NCBI RefSeq assembly: GCF_001500025.1
Contig: NZ_LQIW01000049.1
Coordinates: 186,001 to 250,000 of the forward strand
Length of the DNA: 64,000 nt
Direction of reading: 5' to 3'
Source of the DNA: Mycobacterium sp. IS-1590
Lineage (GTDB): Bacteria > Actinomycetota > Actinomycetes > Mycobacteriales > Mycobacteriaceae
The notes under the pieces: generated by a model
What the model was told of the DNA's origin: nothing
What the model saw: only the letters and a program-made list of their open reading frames with translations
The model's database searches: none
In this document: positions 35,360 to 43,961 of the stretch, piece by piece
Layout: each line of letters begins with the position of its first letter
Numbering within the stretch: position 1 is the first letter of the stretch
Program-made: the position numbers and the translations under genes

Positions 35360-36493
35360 TCACCGCACCGCCTGAAGCGCGTCACGCATCCGAGCGAAGT
35401 GCTTGGGCGCCCAGATGTCCTGGTCCTCGCCCCACCCGATGTGGCCGTCCATGTCGAACCGCATCAATGCCGTACTGCCGCTGCCGTATTCGCTGATGTG
35501 GCTGACCGTGAAGCCTTCGGTGGCCATGTGCCTGCCCAGCACGTCGGTCAACCGCAGCTCCATGTGCGAACTCCACCCGGTGACCGGGTCGCGGTAGTTC
35601 TTCATCACGCTGGCCGATTTGTCGAGTGAGGCGAATTCGCCGTCGCGCAGCAGCCATCCGTGGTTCAGCGGCGACCACCCGTCAGGACCGCCCTCGGCAA
35701 CCCTGACGAAGCCCAAAAAGCCGGCCTCCGGCCCGGTGTGGGCGAACACGTACTGGATGCGCCCGCGTCCGCGCTCGCGTTCGATCTGACGCCACAGCGG
35801 CCCGCCCGGGTGCAGGACCCGGCCGCTGTCGTCGGATCGTTTGCCGCTGCCCGATTTCCGAGGGGCGCCGCGCGGTGCCCAGGACCGGTCACGCACCGAG
35901 TAGCAGTCGATCGGTATGTGCTCGCCGTCCAACGTCAACGCGCCGGTCACGTGTCCGACCTGGTCGAAGTGCGTGTGGTTCATGAACGGTGGCTCGCCGG
36001 GGGTGAACCGGCGCGGATCGTGCAGGCCGTCGAAGTGCAGGTCAATGGCGAAGTCGGCTGCCGCATCGGCGAACTCGACCTGGTATTCGCGCAGGGGACG
36101 CAGCATCCGCACCGAGAAACCGCCGCCGGGAATGGCAATGTCGCGCAGGTCCGGATTCGGTTCGGTGACCGGCACCTCGGTCTGCATCCGGAAGTAGCGC
36201 AGCTGGTCCGGCAAGGCACCGCGGGGATCCCACAGGTACACGCGCCAGGTCACGGTGCGCCGGGTGGTGTGGAAGGTGGCGTGCAGCCAGCATCCGATCT
36301 TGCGTTCCGGGATGTTGAAGGACCACCAGGTGGTCTCGGCCCAGTACGGGTCGCCCTCCGGGGCCGGGTGGAAGTTGTCGTCGGCGGGGAGTATCGGCGT
36401 ATCGGCGGTGATGTGCGTGCTCCGATGCGCCTGGTCGGTTGTGTCGGTGCGATCCGTCCGCGTCGCTGCGTCCGGACTGCTGGCCCGTGGCAT
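35360..36493 (-). CDS. Hydroxysteroid-cluster-type beta-barrel protein (DUF7064/7065-like), unknown function
   Basis: A 377-residue soluble protein with no signal peptide. It is rich in Trp and beta-strand-like segments (AETTWWSFNIPERKIGCWLH, TVTWRVYLWDPRG, DRSWAPRG, YVFAHTGPEAGFLGFVRV). This suggests a double lipocalin/AttH-like barrel that could bind a hydrophobic ligand. The family label is tentative. A disordered Thr/Asp-rich N-terminus covers about residues 1-35. ATG 36493 is 18 bases from motif site C. A carrier or isomerase role for the island substrate is a guess based on context. Confidence 0.75.
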   Translation of the reverse strand: MPRASSPDAATRTDRTDTTDQAHRSTHITADTPILPADDNFHPAPEGDPYWAETTWWSFNIPERKIGCWLHATFHTTRRTVTWRVYLWDPRGALPDQLRYFRMQTEVPVTEPNPDLRDIAIPGGGFSVRMLRPLREYQVEFADAAADFAIDLHFDGLHDPRRFTPGEPPFMNHTHFDQVGHVTGALTLDGEHIPIDCYSVRDRSWAPRGAPRKSGSGKRSDDSGRVLHPGGPLWRQIERERGRGRIQYVFAHTGPEAGFLGFVRVAEGGPDGWSPLNHGWLLRDGEFASLDKSASVMKNYRDPVTGWSSHMELRLTDVLGRHMATEGFTVSHISEYGSGSTALMRFDMDGHIGWGEDQDIWAPKHFARMRDALQAVR

Positions 36494-36511
36494 GGCGTCA
36501 TCCTAACGTAA

Positions 36512-36528
36512 AGGATACTAATTTAGGC
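36512..36528 (+). promoter_or_regulatory. Island motif site C (upstream of the DUF7064-like gene)
   Basis: AGGATACTAATTTAGGC fits the 17-base consensus at 13 positions. It points away from the only gene it can control (start 36493), which argues that the motif is an operator and not just a -10 element. The 91-base gap between 36493 and 36585 holds nothing else of note. Confidence 0.5.
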
Positions 36529-36584
36529 GATACTGTCGAGATCGGCGCACGCAAATCTGCGACGGGTTTGATCTGCACTAATCC

Positions 36585-37439
36585 TCATGTGGCCGAACGC
36601 TTCTCGGCTCGTGGTCGAGGGATGTCGAAAAGCGACTCCTGTGCCAGTGTGGCCACGATCGTGCCCTGCGTGTTGTAGAGGTGGCCGGAATACATTCCGC
36701 GCCCGCCCGCGGTTGCGATGGGATCGAGATCGATCAGCAACCAGTCGTTCGGATCCGCGCCGCGGTGCAGCCACACCGCGTGATCGACGCTCGGCAGCAG
36801 CCCGACCTGCTCGATCTGCGGCGCCCGGGACAGTCCGGTGCAGAGGTCGGACAGGAACACCACGCCGCAGGCCCGCGTGTTGGGGTCATCGGCCAACGGC
36901 TCGCGGATCCGCAGCCACATTCGAGCGGGCCACCGGTACCACGGCCGGGTGTCCTCGGGGACGCGGGCCTCCACGTCGAACGTGCGCGACGCGTTGAGCT
37001 GGTGCGTGTCCAACTCGTCCGGCGGCTGCACCCGCGGTGGTTCGGCGGCCTGGTACTCGGGCGCGTCGGGTTTCGGTCGGCTGAACGAACAGGACATCGA
37101 GAAGATCACCCCGTCGTTCTGTACGGCGGTGACGCGACGCCCCGAGTAGCGCCCGCCGTCACGGTCGCGCTCCACCCGCAACTCGATCGGGGCGCTGGCA
37201 TCACCGGCGAGCAGGAAGTAGCCGTGGATGGAGTGCGCGATGCGATCGTCGGGCACCGTGAGGCTCGCCGCACGCAGCGCCTGGGCCGCCACCTGCCCGC
37301 CGTAGATCGTGCGCCTACCGGTCACGCTGACCGGATCGGCCAGAAAGCGGTCATGCGGTAGAGCCTTGATGCCGAGCACCTCGGCGACGGTGGTCGGGGT
37401 GAGCTGATCGCCGTCGAAAACCTCGCGGGTCAAGCTCAT
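36585..37439 (-). CDS. Acyl-CoA thioesterase II (TesB type)
   Basis: Hydrolyses acyl-CoA to free acid and CoA. The 284-residue double hot-dog protein has GRRTIYGGQVAAQALRAA in the first hot-dog, SIHGYFLLAGDA, and in the second FLSDLCTGLSRAPQ and VDHAVWLHRG, typical of TesB (Asp-Thr-Gln active site spread over both halves). ATG 37439 lies 30 bases after the acyl-CoA synthetase stop, so fadD-tesB is an operon under motif site D. It could drain stalled CoA esters. Confidence 0.93.
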   Translation of the reverse strand: MSLTREVFDGDQLTPTTVAEVLGIKALPHDRFLADPVSVTGRRTIYGGQVAAQALRAASLTVPDDRIAHSIHGYFLLAGDASAPIELRVERDRDGGRYSGRRVTAVQNDGVIFSMSCSFSRPKPDAPEYQAAEPPRVQPPDELDTHQLNASRTFDVEARVPEDTRPWYRWPARMWLRIREPLADDPNTRACGVVFLSDLCTGLSRAPQIEQVGLLPSVDHAVWLHRGADPNDWLLIDLDPIATAGGRGMYSGHLYNTQGTIVATLAQESLFDIPRPRAEKRSAT

Positions 37440-37469
37440 TGCGGTCCCCGGTTCGCGGTCGTTCTCACC

Positions 37470-39044
37470 TCAGACGCGCCTGCCCGCTGCGGCCCAATGG
37501 GCGTCCCTGATCGAACGTTTCATCAGCTTCCCGGTCTCGGTGCGCGGCAGTCGGGCGGTGTACTCCACCGAGCGTGGGCACTTGTAGCCCGCAAGCCGTG
37601 AACGGGTGAACGCGATGAGTTCCTCGGCCAGCGCGTCGGTCGGCTCCGCGTCGGCGACGAGTTCGACGACCGCCTTGACCTGTTCACCCCACTCCGGATC
37701 GGGTATCCCGATCACCGCCACGTCGGCGACGGCCGGATGGCTGGACAGGACCCCCTCGACCTCGGCCGGGTAGATGTTGACGCCGCCGCTGATGATCATG
37801 TCCTTGGCGCGGTCGCAGATGAACAGGTACCCGTCGTCGTCGAGATAGCCCACGTCACCCAGCGTGAAGGCGTTTCCGCGGTGCACCGACGCGGTGAGTT
37901 CGGCGTCGTTGCGGTATTCGAAGCTCTGCCCGCTGAGCGACTCGATGTAGACATTCCCGATTTCGTTGGCGGGCAGGAGGTTTCCCTCATCGTCGAGAAT
38001 CTTGACGCTCATCCCGCGCACGGGCCTGCCGACCGTGCCCGGCTTCTCCAGCCAGCGGTACGGTTTGGCGATGGTGGCCGCACCCTCGGTGCCGCCGTAG
38101 GTTTCCCAGATCACCGGACCCCACCAGTCCATCATGTCCTTCTTGACCTGCAGGGGGCACGGCGCGGCCGAGTGCACCACCGAACGCAGGCTCGAGACAA
38201 CGTACTTGTCGCGAACCTCGCGCGGCAACTTGAGCATTCGCACGAACTGGGTGGGCACCATGTAGGCCGAGGTGACCGGGTGCCGGTCGATGGCGGCCAG
38301 CGTCTGCTCGGCATCGAACTTGCCGAGAATCACCAACGCCTGACCCACGTTCAGGGCCCCGAGATAGAAGCTCTGGCAGCCGGCGTGATGCATACCCGTC
38401 GACACCAGGTGTGCGCCGTCGAAGGGGCGGAAGTCGAACGCGCGGCCGAACACCGCCATGGCGTTGGCGGCCTCCGACGGGTCGCGATCGTCGAGCGCGC
38501 GCATGATGCCCTTCGGCTTGCCCGTCGTTCCCGACGAATACCGGATGGAATCGCCTTGTCTGCGATCGGCGGGCGGGGTCGACGGTGCACCGGCCATCAG
38601 TTCGGCGTCGGTGATGAATCCGGCGGGCACGTCGTCCTCGGGCGCGGCGCCGACAACGACGCGCAGTGCGGCACCGCCCGCCGCCGCGCCGCACCGGTCG
38701 AGGTAGTCGACGTGGGACACCAGCGCGGTGGCACCGGAGTGCTCGAGGATCGAGGCGAACTCGTCGGCCGACAAGGTCGGGTTCAGCGTCAGGTAGCGAA
38801 GTCCGATCTCGGTGGTCGCCAACTGCCACACCACGGCGTCGACGTCGTTCGGCAGCGCGTACGCGACCGTTTCACCGTCTCGGAGGTCGTGGGCGCGCAA
38901 GGCGTTGGCCACCCGGTGGGCTGCCGCGGTGAGTTCACCGAAGCTCATGGCGCGCCCGCTGGGCGAGTCGGCGATCGCCGGCGCGTGGGGGTGGTCTTCG
39001 GCGATCCACCACACCCCGAGCCGCTGATCCCACGGATGCTTCAC
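37470..39044 (-). CDS. Acyl-CoA synthetase (FadD type)
   Basis: Activates a carboxylic acid to its CoA thioester through an acyl-adenylate. The 524-residue ANL enzyme has the P-loop RYSSGTTGKPKGIMR, the motif ETYGGTEGA, the hinge GDVGYLDDDGYLFICDRAKD, and the catalytic Lys in LPRTETGKLMKR. GTG 39044 (VKHPWDQRLGVWW) has AGAGGGGAG upstream. The WDQRLG-VWWIAED start is like steroid-acid ligases such as FadD17/FadD19, but that is only an impression. First gene of the fadD-tesB operon. Confidence 0.94.
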   Translation of the reverse strand: MKHPWDQRLGVWWIAEDHPHAPAIADSPSGRAMSFGELTAAAHRVANALRAHDLRDGETVAYALPNDVDAVVWQLATTEIGLRYLTLNPTLSADEFASILEHSGATALVSHVDYLDRCGAAAGGAALRVVVGAAPEDDVPAGFITDAELMAGAPSTPPADRRQGDSIRYSSGTTGKPKGIMRALDDRDPSEAANAMAVFGRAFDFRPFDGAHLVSTGMHHAGCQSFYLGALNVGQALVILGKFDAEQTLAAIDRHPVTSAYMVPTQFVRMLKLPREVRDKYVVSSLRSVVHSAAPCPLQVKKDMMDWWGPVIWETYGGTEGAATIAKPYRWLEKPGTVGRPVRGMSVKILDDEGNLLPANEIGNVYIESLSGQSFEYRNDAELTASVHRGNAFTLGDVGYLDDDGYLFICDRAKDMIISGGVNIYPAEVEGVLSSHPAVADVAVIGIPDPEWGEQVKAVVELVADAEPTDALAEELIAFTRSRLAGYKCPRSVEYTARLPRTETGKLMKRSIRDAHWAAAGRRV

Positions 39045-39064
39045 GAGCGCTCCCCTCTTGAATT

Positions 39065-39081
39065 AGCTTAAACAGTATACT
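39065..39081 (-). promoter_or_regulatory. Island motif site D (fadD-tesB promoter)
   Basis: Read on the minus strand, AGTATACTGTTTAAGCT fits the consensus at 16 of 17 positions. It includes TATACT, a good -10, 21 bases from the GTG start of fadD. The gap 39045-39124 also lies downstream of the tandem GntR gene end, so only fadD can be served. Confidence 0.55.
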
Positions 39082-39124
39082 CAACACCGGGCCCTGAACA
39101 GCCCCGAGCCGAGTCGCCGAGAGG

Positions 39125-40555
39125 TCACCGTCCGGGCGGTGTGGTGGCCGTGACATGCGCGCGCATCCGCACCACGGCCAGCTCGCTGTCACCGGCCAGC
39201 AGCGCGTCGGCGATGCTGCGGTGCGCCGGGTCGATGGCTTGGGAGGCCCGTTCGAGTGCCTGGGGGTCGTCATCGACGTACTGGGCGAAGAAATTCCACC
39301 CGAGTCGCATGGTCACCCGGTGCACGAGTTCCAACGCCCGATTGCCCGAGAGTCGGGCGAGCACGGAATGGAAATCCTCGCGTTTGGCATACGCGGCGGT
39401 GACGCCCTGCTCGGACTCGGTGGCCAGCGCCTTCTCGATCATCGAGGCGTCAACGGTGCCGGAGCGCACGGCGGAGGCTGCCCGCTCGGCGACGGCGAGT
39501 TCCAGCCCGGTGCGCAACTCCTGGATGTGTTGTGCGTTGACGCCGTGGCGGCGCAGGTAGATCGAGATGATCTCGGTCAGCGCCGAACTGTCGGGCTCCG
39601 CGACGAACAGGCCGCCGCCGGGGCCACGCCGGGTGAGCGCGATCTGCTGGTATTCGAGGATTCGGATGGCCTCGCGCAGCACCGCCCGGCTGGCCTTGTA
39701 CTTGGCCATCAGCGTGGCCTCGGAGCCGATGAATGTGCCAGGTGTGGCCCCGGTGTCGAGGACCCACGCGAAGATCTGTCTGGCCAGCGCCTCACCGCGC
39801 TTGTCGCCGTCGGTGCCCGCCAGGGCGGTGATGGGGTCCAGGGCCTGCACCGTCGCCGGCTGACGGTGAATGAATTCCGCTTCCGCGCGTAGATGCCTAC
39901 TCATCCGCTCGCGGGCCACACCGGGGTTGTTGGTCAGAATCGCCCGCGCGATGCTCGCATGTGCGTGCTGTACTTCCTTGCTCATTCCGGTGGGCAGCAT
40001 GGCCTCGTCGGCGAAGTGGAAATCGATGACACGGCTGAACGTTTCGACGAACAGCTGCAACACCGGGTTCCCGGTCAGCGCGGCCAGTTGGGTGTGTAGG
40101 AGCCGGTATTCGGTGAAGTTGCCCGCCGACTCCTCGGCCAACGTTTCGCGCACGGTGCTGATATCGGCCTCACCGGCTCGCTGGGAGGCCAGTTCGGCGA
40201 CCAGTTCCTCCAGGATGATCCGGGTGTCGAAGAGTTCGTCGAGGGTGGCCTTGGCCCGCAGCAGATAGATCACGGTCGGACCGATCACCGCGTCGACGTC
40301 GGGTTCGTCGATGACCAGACCGCCGCCGGTGCCGCGGCGCATGCGCGCCACGCGCTGGTGCTCGACGAGGCGCACGGCCTCCCGTAGCACCGCCCGGCTC
40401 ACCCCGTAGCGCTCGAGCAGCTCGGCCTCCGAACCGAGCACCTGACCCACCGGCCAGCCCAGTTCGATGACGTCGGCGACGATCTGCTCGGCGGCCCGAC
40501 CCGCCAACTTGGCCCGCCGCGAGTCGATCCGCGGCGCGATCAGGTCTTGGTCCAC
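39125..40555 (-). CDS. Tandem-duplicated FadR-type GntR regulator (two full copies in one chain)
   Basis: A 476-residue protein twice the usual FadR length. The first winged helix spans about residues 20-86 and the first FCD about 105-225. The second winged helix spans about 250-322 and the second FCD about 343-470. Residues 41-86 and 277-322 are 28 of 46 identical by hand count, both with SRAVLREA. Both FCD halves keep three histidines (LLHTQL, HAHASI, MSRHLRA; and DFHSVL, DPAHRSI, RAHVTAT), so both may bind metal and ligand. GTG 40555 is 4 bases after the crotonase stop, so it shares that operon and motif site E. A fused dimer would suit an asymmetric operator. Confidence 0.92.
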   Translation of the reverse strand: MDQDLIAPRIDSRRAKLAGRAAEQIVADVIELGWPVGQVLGSEAELLERYGVSRAVLREAVRLVEHQRVARMRRGTGGGLVIDEPDVDAVIGPTVIYLLRAKATLDELFDTRIILEELVAELASQRAGEADISTVRETLAEESAGNFTEYRLLHTQLAALTGNPVLQLFVETFSRVIDFHFADEAMLPTGMSKEVQHAHASIARAILTNNPGVARERMSRHLRAEAEFIHRQPATVQALDPITALAGTDGDKRGEALARQIFAWVLDTGATPGTFIGSEATLMAKYKASRAVLREAIRILEYQQIALTRRGPGGGLFVAEPDSSALTEIISIYLRRHGVNAQHIQELRTGLELAVAERAASAVRSGTVDASMIEKALATESEQGVTAAYAKREDFHSVLARLSGNRALELVHRVTMRLGWNFFAQYVDDDPQALERASQAIDPAHRSIADALLAGDSELAVVRMRAHVTATTPPGR

Positions 40556-40559
40556 CGCG

Positions 40560-41393
40560 TCACCGGTAAGTGGGTGGGCCGTTGCGCCGTGGCGTCGCGC
40601 GTCGTTCGGCCACCGGCGGGTTGCCGATGTGGGTGTAGGCCATGCCGTTCTGCAGCGCGGTCGACCTGGTCATGTCTAGAGATTCCCATATCGCCCGGAT
40701 GGTTCCCTGGATCGCCTTCGGGTTCCGCTCGGCGATGGTCGCGGCGATCTGGTGCGCGCGCTCCCAGAGCTGTTCGCGGTCGACGACCTCGGTCACCAGC
40801 CCGAGTCGCAGCGCGGTGTGGGCGGAGATGCGCTCCTCGGTGCCCATCAGCGCCCAGCGCAGCACGTCGCCGAGCGGGACACCGCGCTGCAGCATCCCGA
40901 TCGGCTCCAGCGCCGAGACGATCGACGCGTTCGCGTGCGGGTCGAAGAACGCGGCGTCCTCGGAGCAGATGATGATGTCCGCCTCGTTCAGCAGGTACTG
41001 CCCGCCGCCGGCCACCAGCCCGTGGACCGCGGTGATGACCGGCTTCCAGCACCGGTGCGCGATCTTCGGCGACACCCACACACCGGGATCGAAGCTGTTC
41101 CACACGTTGGACTTCAGAAACCAGCTCCCGTCGCCCTTGACGTCGACGCCGGTGCAGAAGGCCCGATCACCCGCCGCCCGTAGCACGACGACATGGATGT
41201 CGTCGGTATCGCGCACGGTCTGCCACACCCAAACCAGCTCGCGGGCCATCCGCTCGGAGATCGCGTTCATCGCATCCGGCCGGTTCAACGTCACCGTCGC
41301 GACATGGTCCGAACCGACCGCGAAATCGATGGCCTGAAGCGCGCCATCAGAGGAGCCCGGGTCGATGTCCGAGTGGGGGCTAGCGTAAATCAT
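40560..41393 (-). CDS. Enoyl-CoA hydratase/isomerase (crotonase)
   Basis: A 277-residue crotonase-fold protein with oxyanion-hole segments GDRAFCTGVDVKGD and AVHGLVAGGGQYLLNEADI. The C-terminal helical part ends in an Arg/Pro-rich tail. The exact reaction (hydratase, isomerase or hydrolase) is not fixed by sequence reading. ATG 41393 (MIYASPHSDIDPG) sits 7 bases after the -10-like TACACT of motif site E, so the message is probably leaderless. It is followed by the tandem GntR gene. It is divergent from the P450 at 41447. Confidence 0.92.
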   Translation of the reverse strand: MIYASPHSDIDPGSSDGALQAIDFAVGSDHVATVTLNRPDAMNAISERMARELVWVWQTVRDTDDIHVVVLRAAGDRAFCTGVDVKGDGSWFLKSNVWNSFDPGVWVSPKIAHRCWKPVITAVHGLVAGGGQYLLNEADIIICSEDAAFFDPHANASIVSALEPIGMLQRGVPLGDVLRWALMGTEERISAHTALRLGLVTEVVDREQLWERAHQIAATIAERNPKAIQGTIRAIWESLDMTRSTALQNGMAYTHIGNPPVAERRATPRRNGPPTYR

Positions 41394-41408
41394 AGTATTC
41401 AGTGTACT
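41392..41408 (-). promoter_or_regulatory. Island motif site E (crotonase-GntR / P450 operon)
   Basis: Read on the minus strand, AGTACACTGAATACTAT fits the consensus at 13 of 17 positions and overlaps the first two bases of the crotonase start codon. It also forms a perfect 5-bp inverted repeat, TAGTA-N7-TACTA. It lies 38 bases upstream of the rightward P450, so it could govern two divergent operons. Confidence 0.5.
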
Positions 41409-41446
41409 AATAAATTGGATTCGCAACTGACACACGGGGAAATGAG

Positions 41447-42691
41447 ATGGGCAAAGCCAGTCCGGGCCCGGCCGGGTTGCCGTACACCGACCTCGGCACC
41501 CGGCAGATGCTCGACAACCCGTTCGCGCGGATGGCCGAGTTGCGCGCGCGAGCACCCATCTCGTGGGCCACCGCCCCGCTGCTGCTGCGCGGCAAGGGCG
41601 GCTACCTGGTGACGTTGCACGAAGACGTCGGGACCGTGTTCGGCGACGATCGCTTCTCCAACGACATCATCAAGTACACCTCGGCGCGCCGGTTCGCCTG
41701 GATGCTGCCGTCGTCGATCCGGATGCTCACCCAGACCATGGTTTTCCGCGACGATCCCGACCACAAGCGGCTGCGGACGTTGGTGCACAAGGCGTTCACG
41801 CCGAAGTTCGTCACCACGCTGGTGCCCGACATCGACAAGATCGCAGAACAGCTCGCCGACGAGGTGGCCGCCGAACGCGACGTCGACCTGGTCCAGGCCT
41901 TCGCCGTGAAGCTGCCGCTGGCGGTCATCGCCACCATGCTCGGCATCGCCGATAAGGACCGCGACACCTTTCACGATCTGGTGGAGAAGCTGGGCGACGA
42001 CGCGGGACGCCGCGCCGGGCAGATTCGCAGTGCGTATCACTCGATCCAGCTGTCTCGGCTCTTCGAGGAGATGATCTCCGACCGCCGGGCCAACCCCGAC
42101 GACGGGTTGATCTCAGAACTGGTGCGGGCCAACGAAGGTGGCGACAAGCTCAGCCACAAGGAAGCCGTCGCGATGGTGTTCCTGTTGCTGCTGGCCGGCC
42201 ACGACACCACCTCCAGCCTGATCGGCAGCAGCGTGCTGGCGCTGACCCAGCACCCCGAGCAGCTCGACCTGCTACGCAGCCGCCCTGAGCTGCTCGAGAC
42301 GACCGCCATCGAGGAGCTGTTGCGTTACACCGCCCCCGTGGCCTACGGCGCGGCCCGGCTGGCCAAGGAGGACATGGAGATCCGCGGGGTGCACATCCCG
42401 CGCGGTTCACAGCTGTTGGGCGCGATCATCTCGGCCAACCGGGACGAGACGGTGTTCGACAATCCGGAGGCGCTGGACCTGACTCGGAAGCCGAACCGGC
42501 ACTTCGGGTTCGCCTTCGGCATCCACTACTGCCTGGGTCACCAACTCGCGCGGCTGGAGGGGCGCGCGGCATTGAGCACCCTGCTGCGACGTTTCCCCAA
42601 CTGGGAACTCAAGGCGCCACCGGAACAGCTGCATTACCGCCCGACGGTGTCGCTGCGTGGACTGACCAACCTACCGATACGGATGTACTGA
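41447..42691 (+). CDS. Cytochrome P450, first gene of an oxidation operon
   Basis: A 414-residue haem monooxygenase. I-helix LLLAGHDTTSSLI, K-helix EELLRY, haem loop FAFGIHYCLGHQ with the proximal Cys. ATG 41447 has GGGGAAA upstream. It is followed one base after its stop by the hydratase gene, then crotonase, kinase and fused dehydrogenase, so the P450 likely opens or hydroxylates the substrate for this pathway. Subfamily unknown. No ferredoxin gene nearby. Confidence 0.94.
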   Translation: MGKASPGPAGLPYTDLGTRQMLDNPFARMAELRARAPISWATAPLLLRGKGGYLVTLHEDVGTVFGDDRFSNDIIKYTSARRFAWMLPSSIRMLTQTMVFRDDPDHKRLRTLVHKAFTPKFVTTLVPDIDKIAEQLADEVAAERDVDLVQAFAVKLPLAVIATMLGIADKDRDTFHDLVEKLGDDAGRRAGQIRSAYHSIQLSRLFEEMISDRRANPDDGLISELVRANEGGDKLSHKEAVAMVFLLLLAGHDTTSSLIGSSVLALTQHPEQLDLLRSRPELLETTAIEELLRYTAPVAYGAARLAKEDMEIRGVHIPRGSQLLGAIISANRDETVFDNPEALDLTRKPNRHFGFAFGIHYCLGHQLARLEGRAALSTLLRRFPNWELKAPPEQLHYRPTVSLRGLTNLPIRMY

Positions 42692-42692
42692 T

Positions 42693-43961
42693 ATGACACA
42701 GACGCAACAGCAGGAATTCGACCACGCCATCAAGGACGAGGACATCGAGCGTGCGAAGCTGCTGATCGGCATCGACGCCCCGACGAGTATCGACGAGTTC
42801 TACCGCGAAGCCAGCGTCGACGGAATCCGCAACTTCGCTCGCGGAGCCGGTGATGACAACCCGCTGTTCTGCGATCCCGACTACGCCGCCGACACGAGGT
42901 GGGGCGGGGTGATCGCGCCGCCGATGATCTTCTCGGCGATGTCGAAGAAGATGCTGGGCGATCCGATTCCCGAGGACATCCGCAAGGCCACCAGGGGGCT
43001 GTTCTCCGGCATCCACGTCTTCGTCTCCGGTCAGACCACCGAGTGGTATCAGCCGGTGCGGCCTGGCGATTCGCTCTACGGCTTCGGTGGATTGGAGTCG
43101 ATCGAGGAAAAGCACAGCGAGTACGCGGGCCGATCCATCATCCGCATCCTCCGCCAGGTCAAGGTGAATCAGCGCGCCGAGATCGTCGCGGTCGCGCGCA
43201 TCATCCTGATTGCGACCGAACGGCAGCGCGCGCGCGAGCGCGGCAAGTACATGGATATCCAGCCCGCCACCTATACCGATGAGCAGATCGCCGAGATCGA
43301 CGAGATCTACGCCGCCGAGGGCCCACGCGGTGCCGAGCCGCGGTACTGGGAGGACGTCGAGGTCGGCGAGCCGCTCCCGAAGATGGTGAAGGGCCCGCTG
43401 ACCCTCACCGACGTCATCAGCTTCCACTCGGGCGGTTACGGATTCGGGCCGTACGGGATCGGAGCCGCGCGGATCGGCTACAAGAACCGCCAGCGGGTGC
43501 CCAAGTTCTACATCAAGAACGCCGCAGGTATCCCGGATGTCGCCCAGCGCCTGCACTGGGAGAACGAGTGGTCGCAGTCCATCGGCAACCCGATGGCCTA
43601 CGACTACGGCGTGATGCGCGAGTGCTGGCTCACCCACTTCGTCACCGACTGGATCGGCGACGACGGCTGGCTGGTGCGCCAGCACGACGAGATGCGCAAG
43701 TTCAACTTCATCGGTGACACGCAGTTCATCACCGGTGAGGTCGTCGGTAAGCGTATGGAGAACGGAAATGCGTTGGTGGACCTGGACTTCCGCTGCACGA
43801 GCCAGCGCGGCGAGGTCACCGCACCCGCAACCGCCACCGTCGCGCTGCCCAGCCGCGAGCACGGCCCGGTGATCCTGCCCACCCCGGATGAGGAGTTGCG
43901 TCGCAAGGCCGCGGCGATGCTCGACCGGCATAACGAGCTGATCGGAAAATCGCGCAGGTGA
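42693..43961 (+). CDS. MaoC-like enoyl-CoA hydratase (double hot-dog)
   Basis: A 422-residue protein with an N-terminal MaoC_dehydrat_N-like hot-dog (about residues 30-175, with ARGAGDDNPLFCDPDYA and RWGGVIAPPMI) and a second hot-dog (about 215-400). Such hydratases add water to enoyl-CoA in steroid side-chain degradation (compare ChsH1-ChsH2, which are two chains). ATG 42693 is 1 base after the P450 stop. Its end overlaps the next crotonase by 4 bases (GTGA). Confidence 0.9.
   Translation: MTQTQQQEFDHAIKDEDIERAKLLIGIDAPTSIDEFYREASVDGIRNFARGAGDDNPLFCDPDYAADTRWGGVIAPPMIFSAMSKKMLGDPIPEDIRKATRGLFSGIHVFVSGQTTEWYQPVRPGDSLYGFGGLESIEEKHSEYAGRSIIRILRQVKVNQRAEIVAVARIILIATERQRARERGKYMDIQPATYTDEQIAEIDEIYAAEGPRGAEPRYWEDVEVGEPLPKMVKGPLTLTDVISFHSGGYGFGPYGIGAARIGYKNRQRVPKFYIKNAAGIPDVAQRLHWENEWSQSIGNPMAYDYGVMRECWLTHFVTDWIGDDGWLVRQHDEMRKFNFIGDTQFITGEVVGKRMENGNALVDLDFRCTSQRGEVTAPATATVALPSREHGPVILPTPDEELRRKAAAMLDRHNELIGKSRR

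Noticed and set aside
42408..42420. Second haem-binding or frameshift signal in the P450 at 41447
   Set aside because: The frame is intact through the K-helix and haem loop; no break is present.
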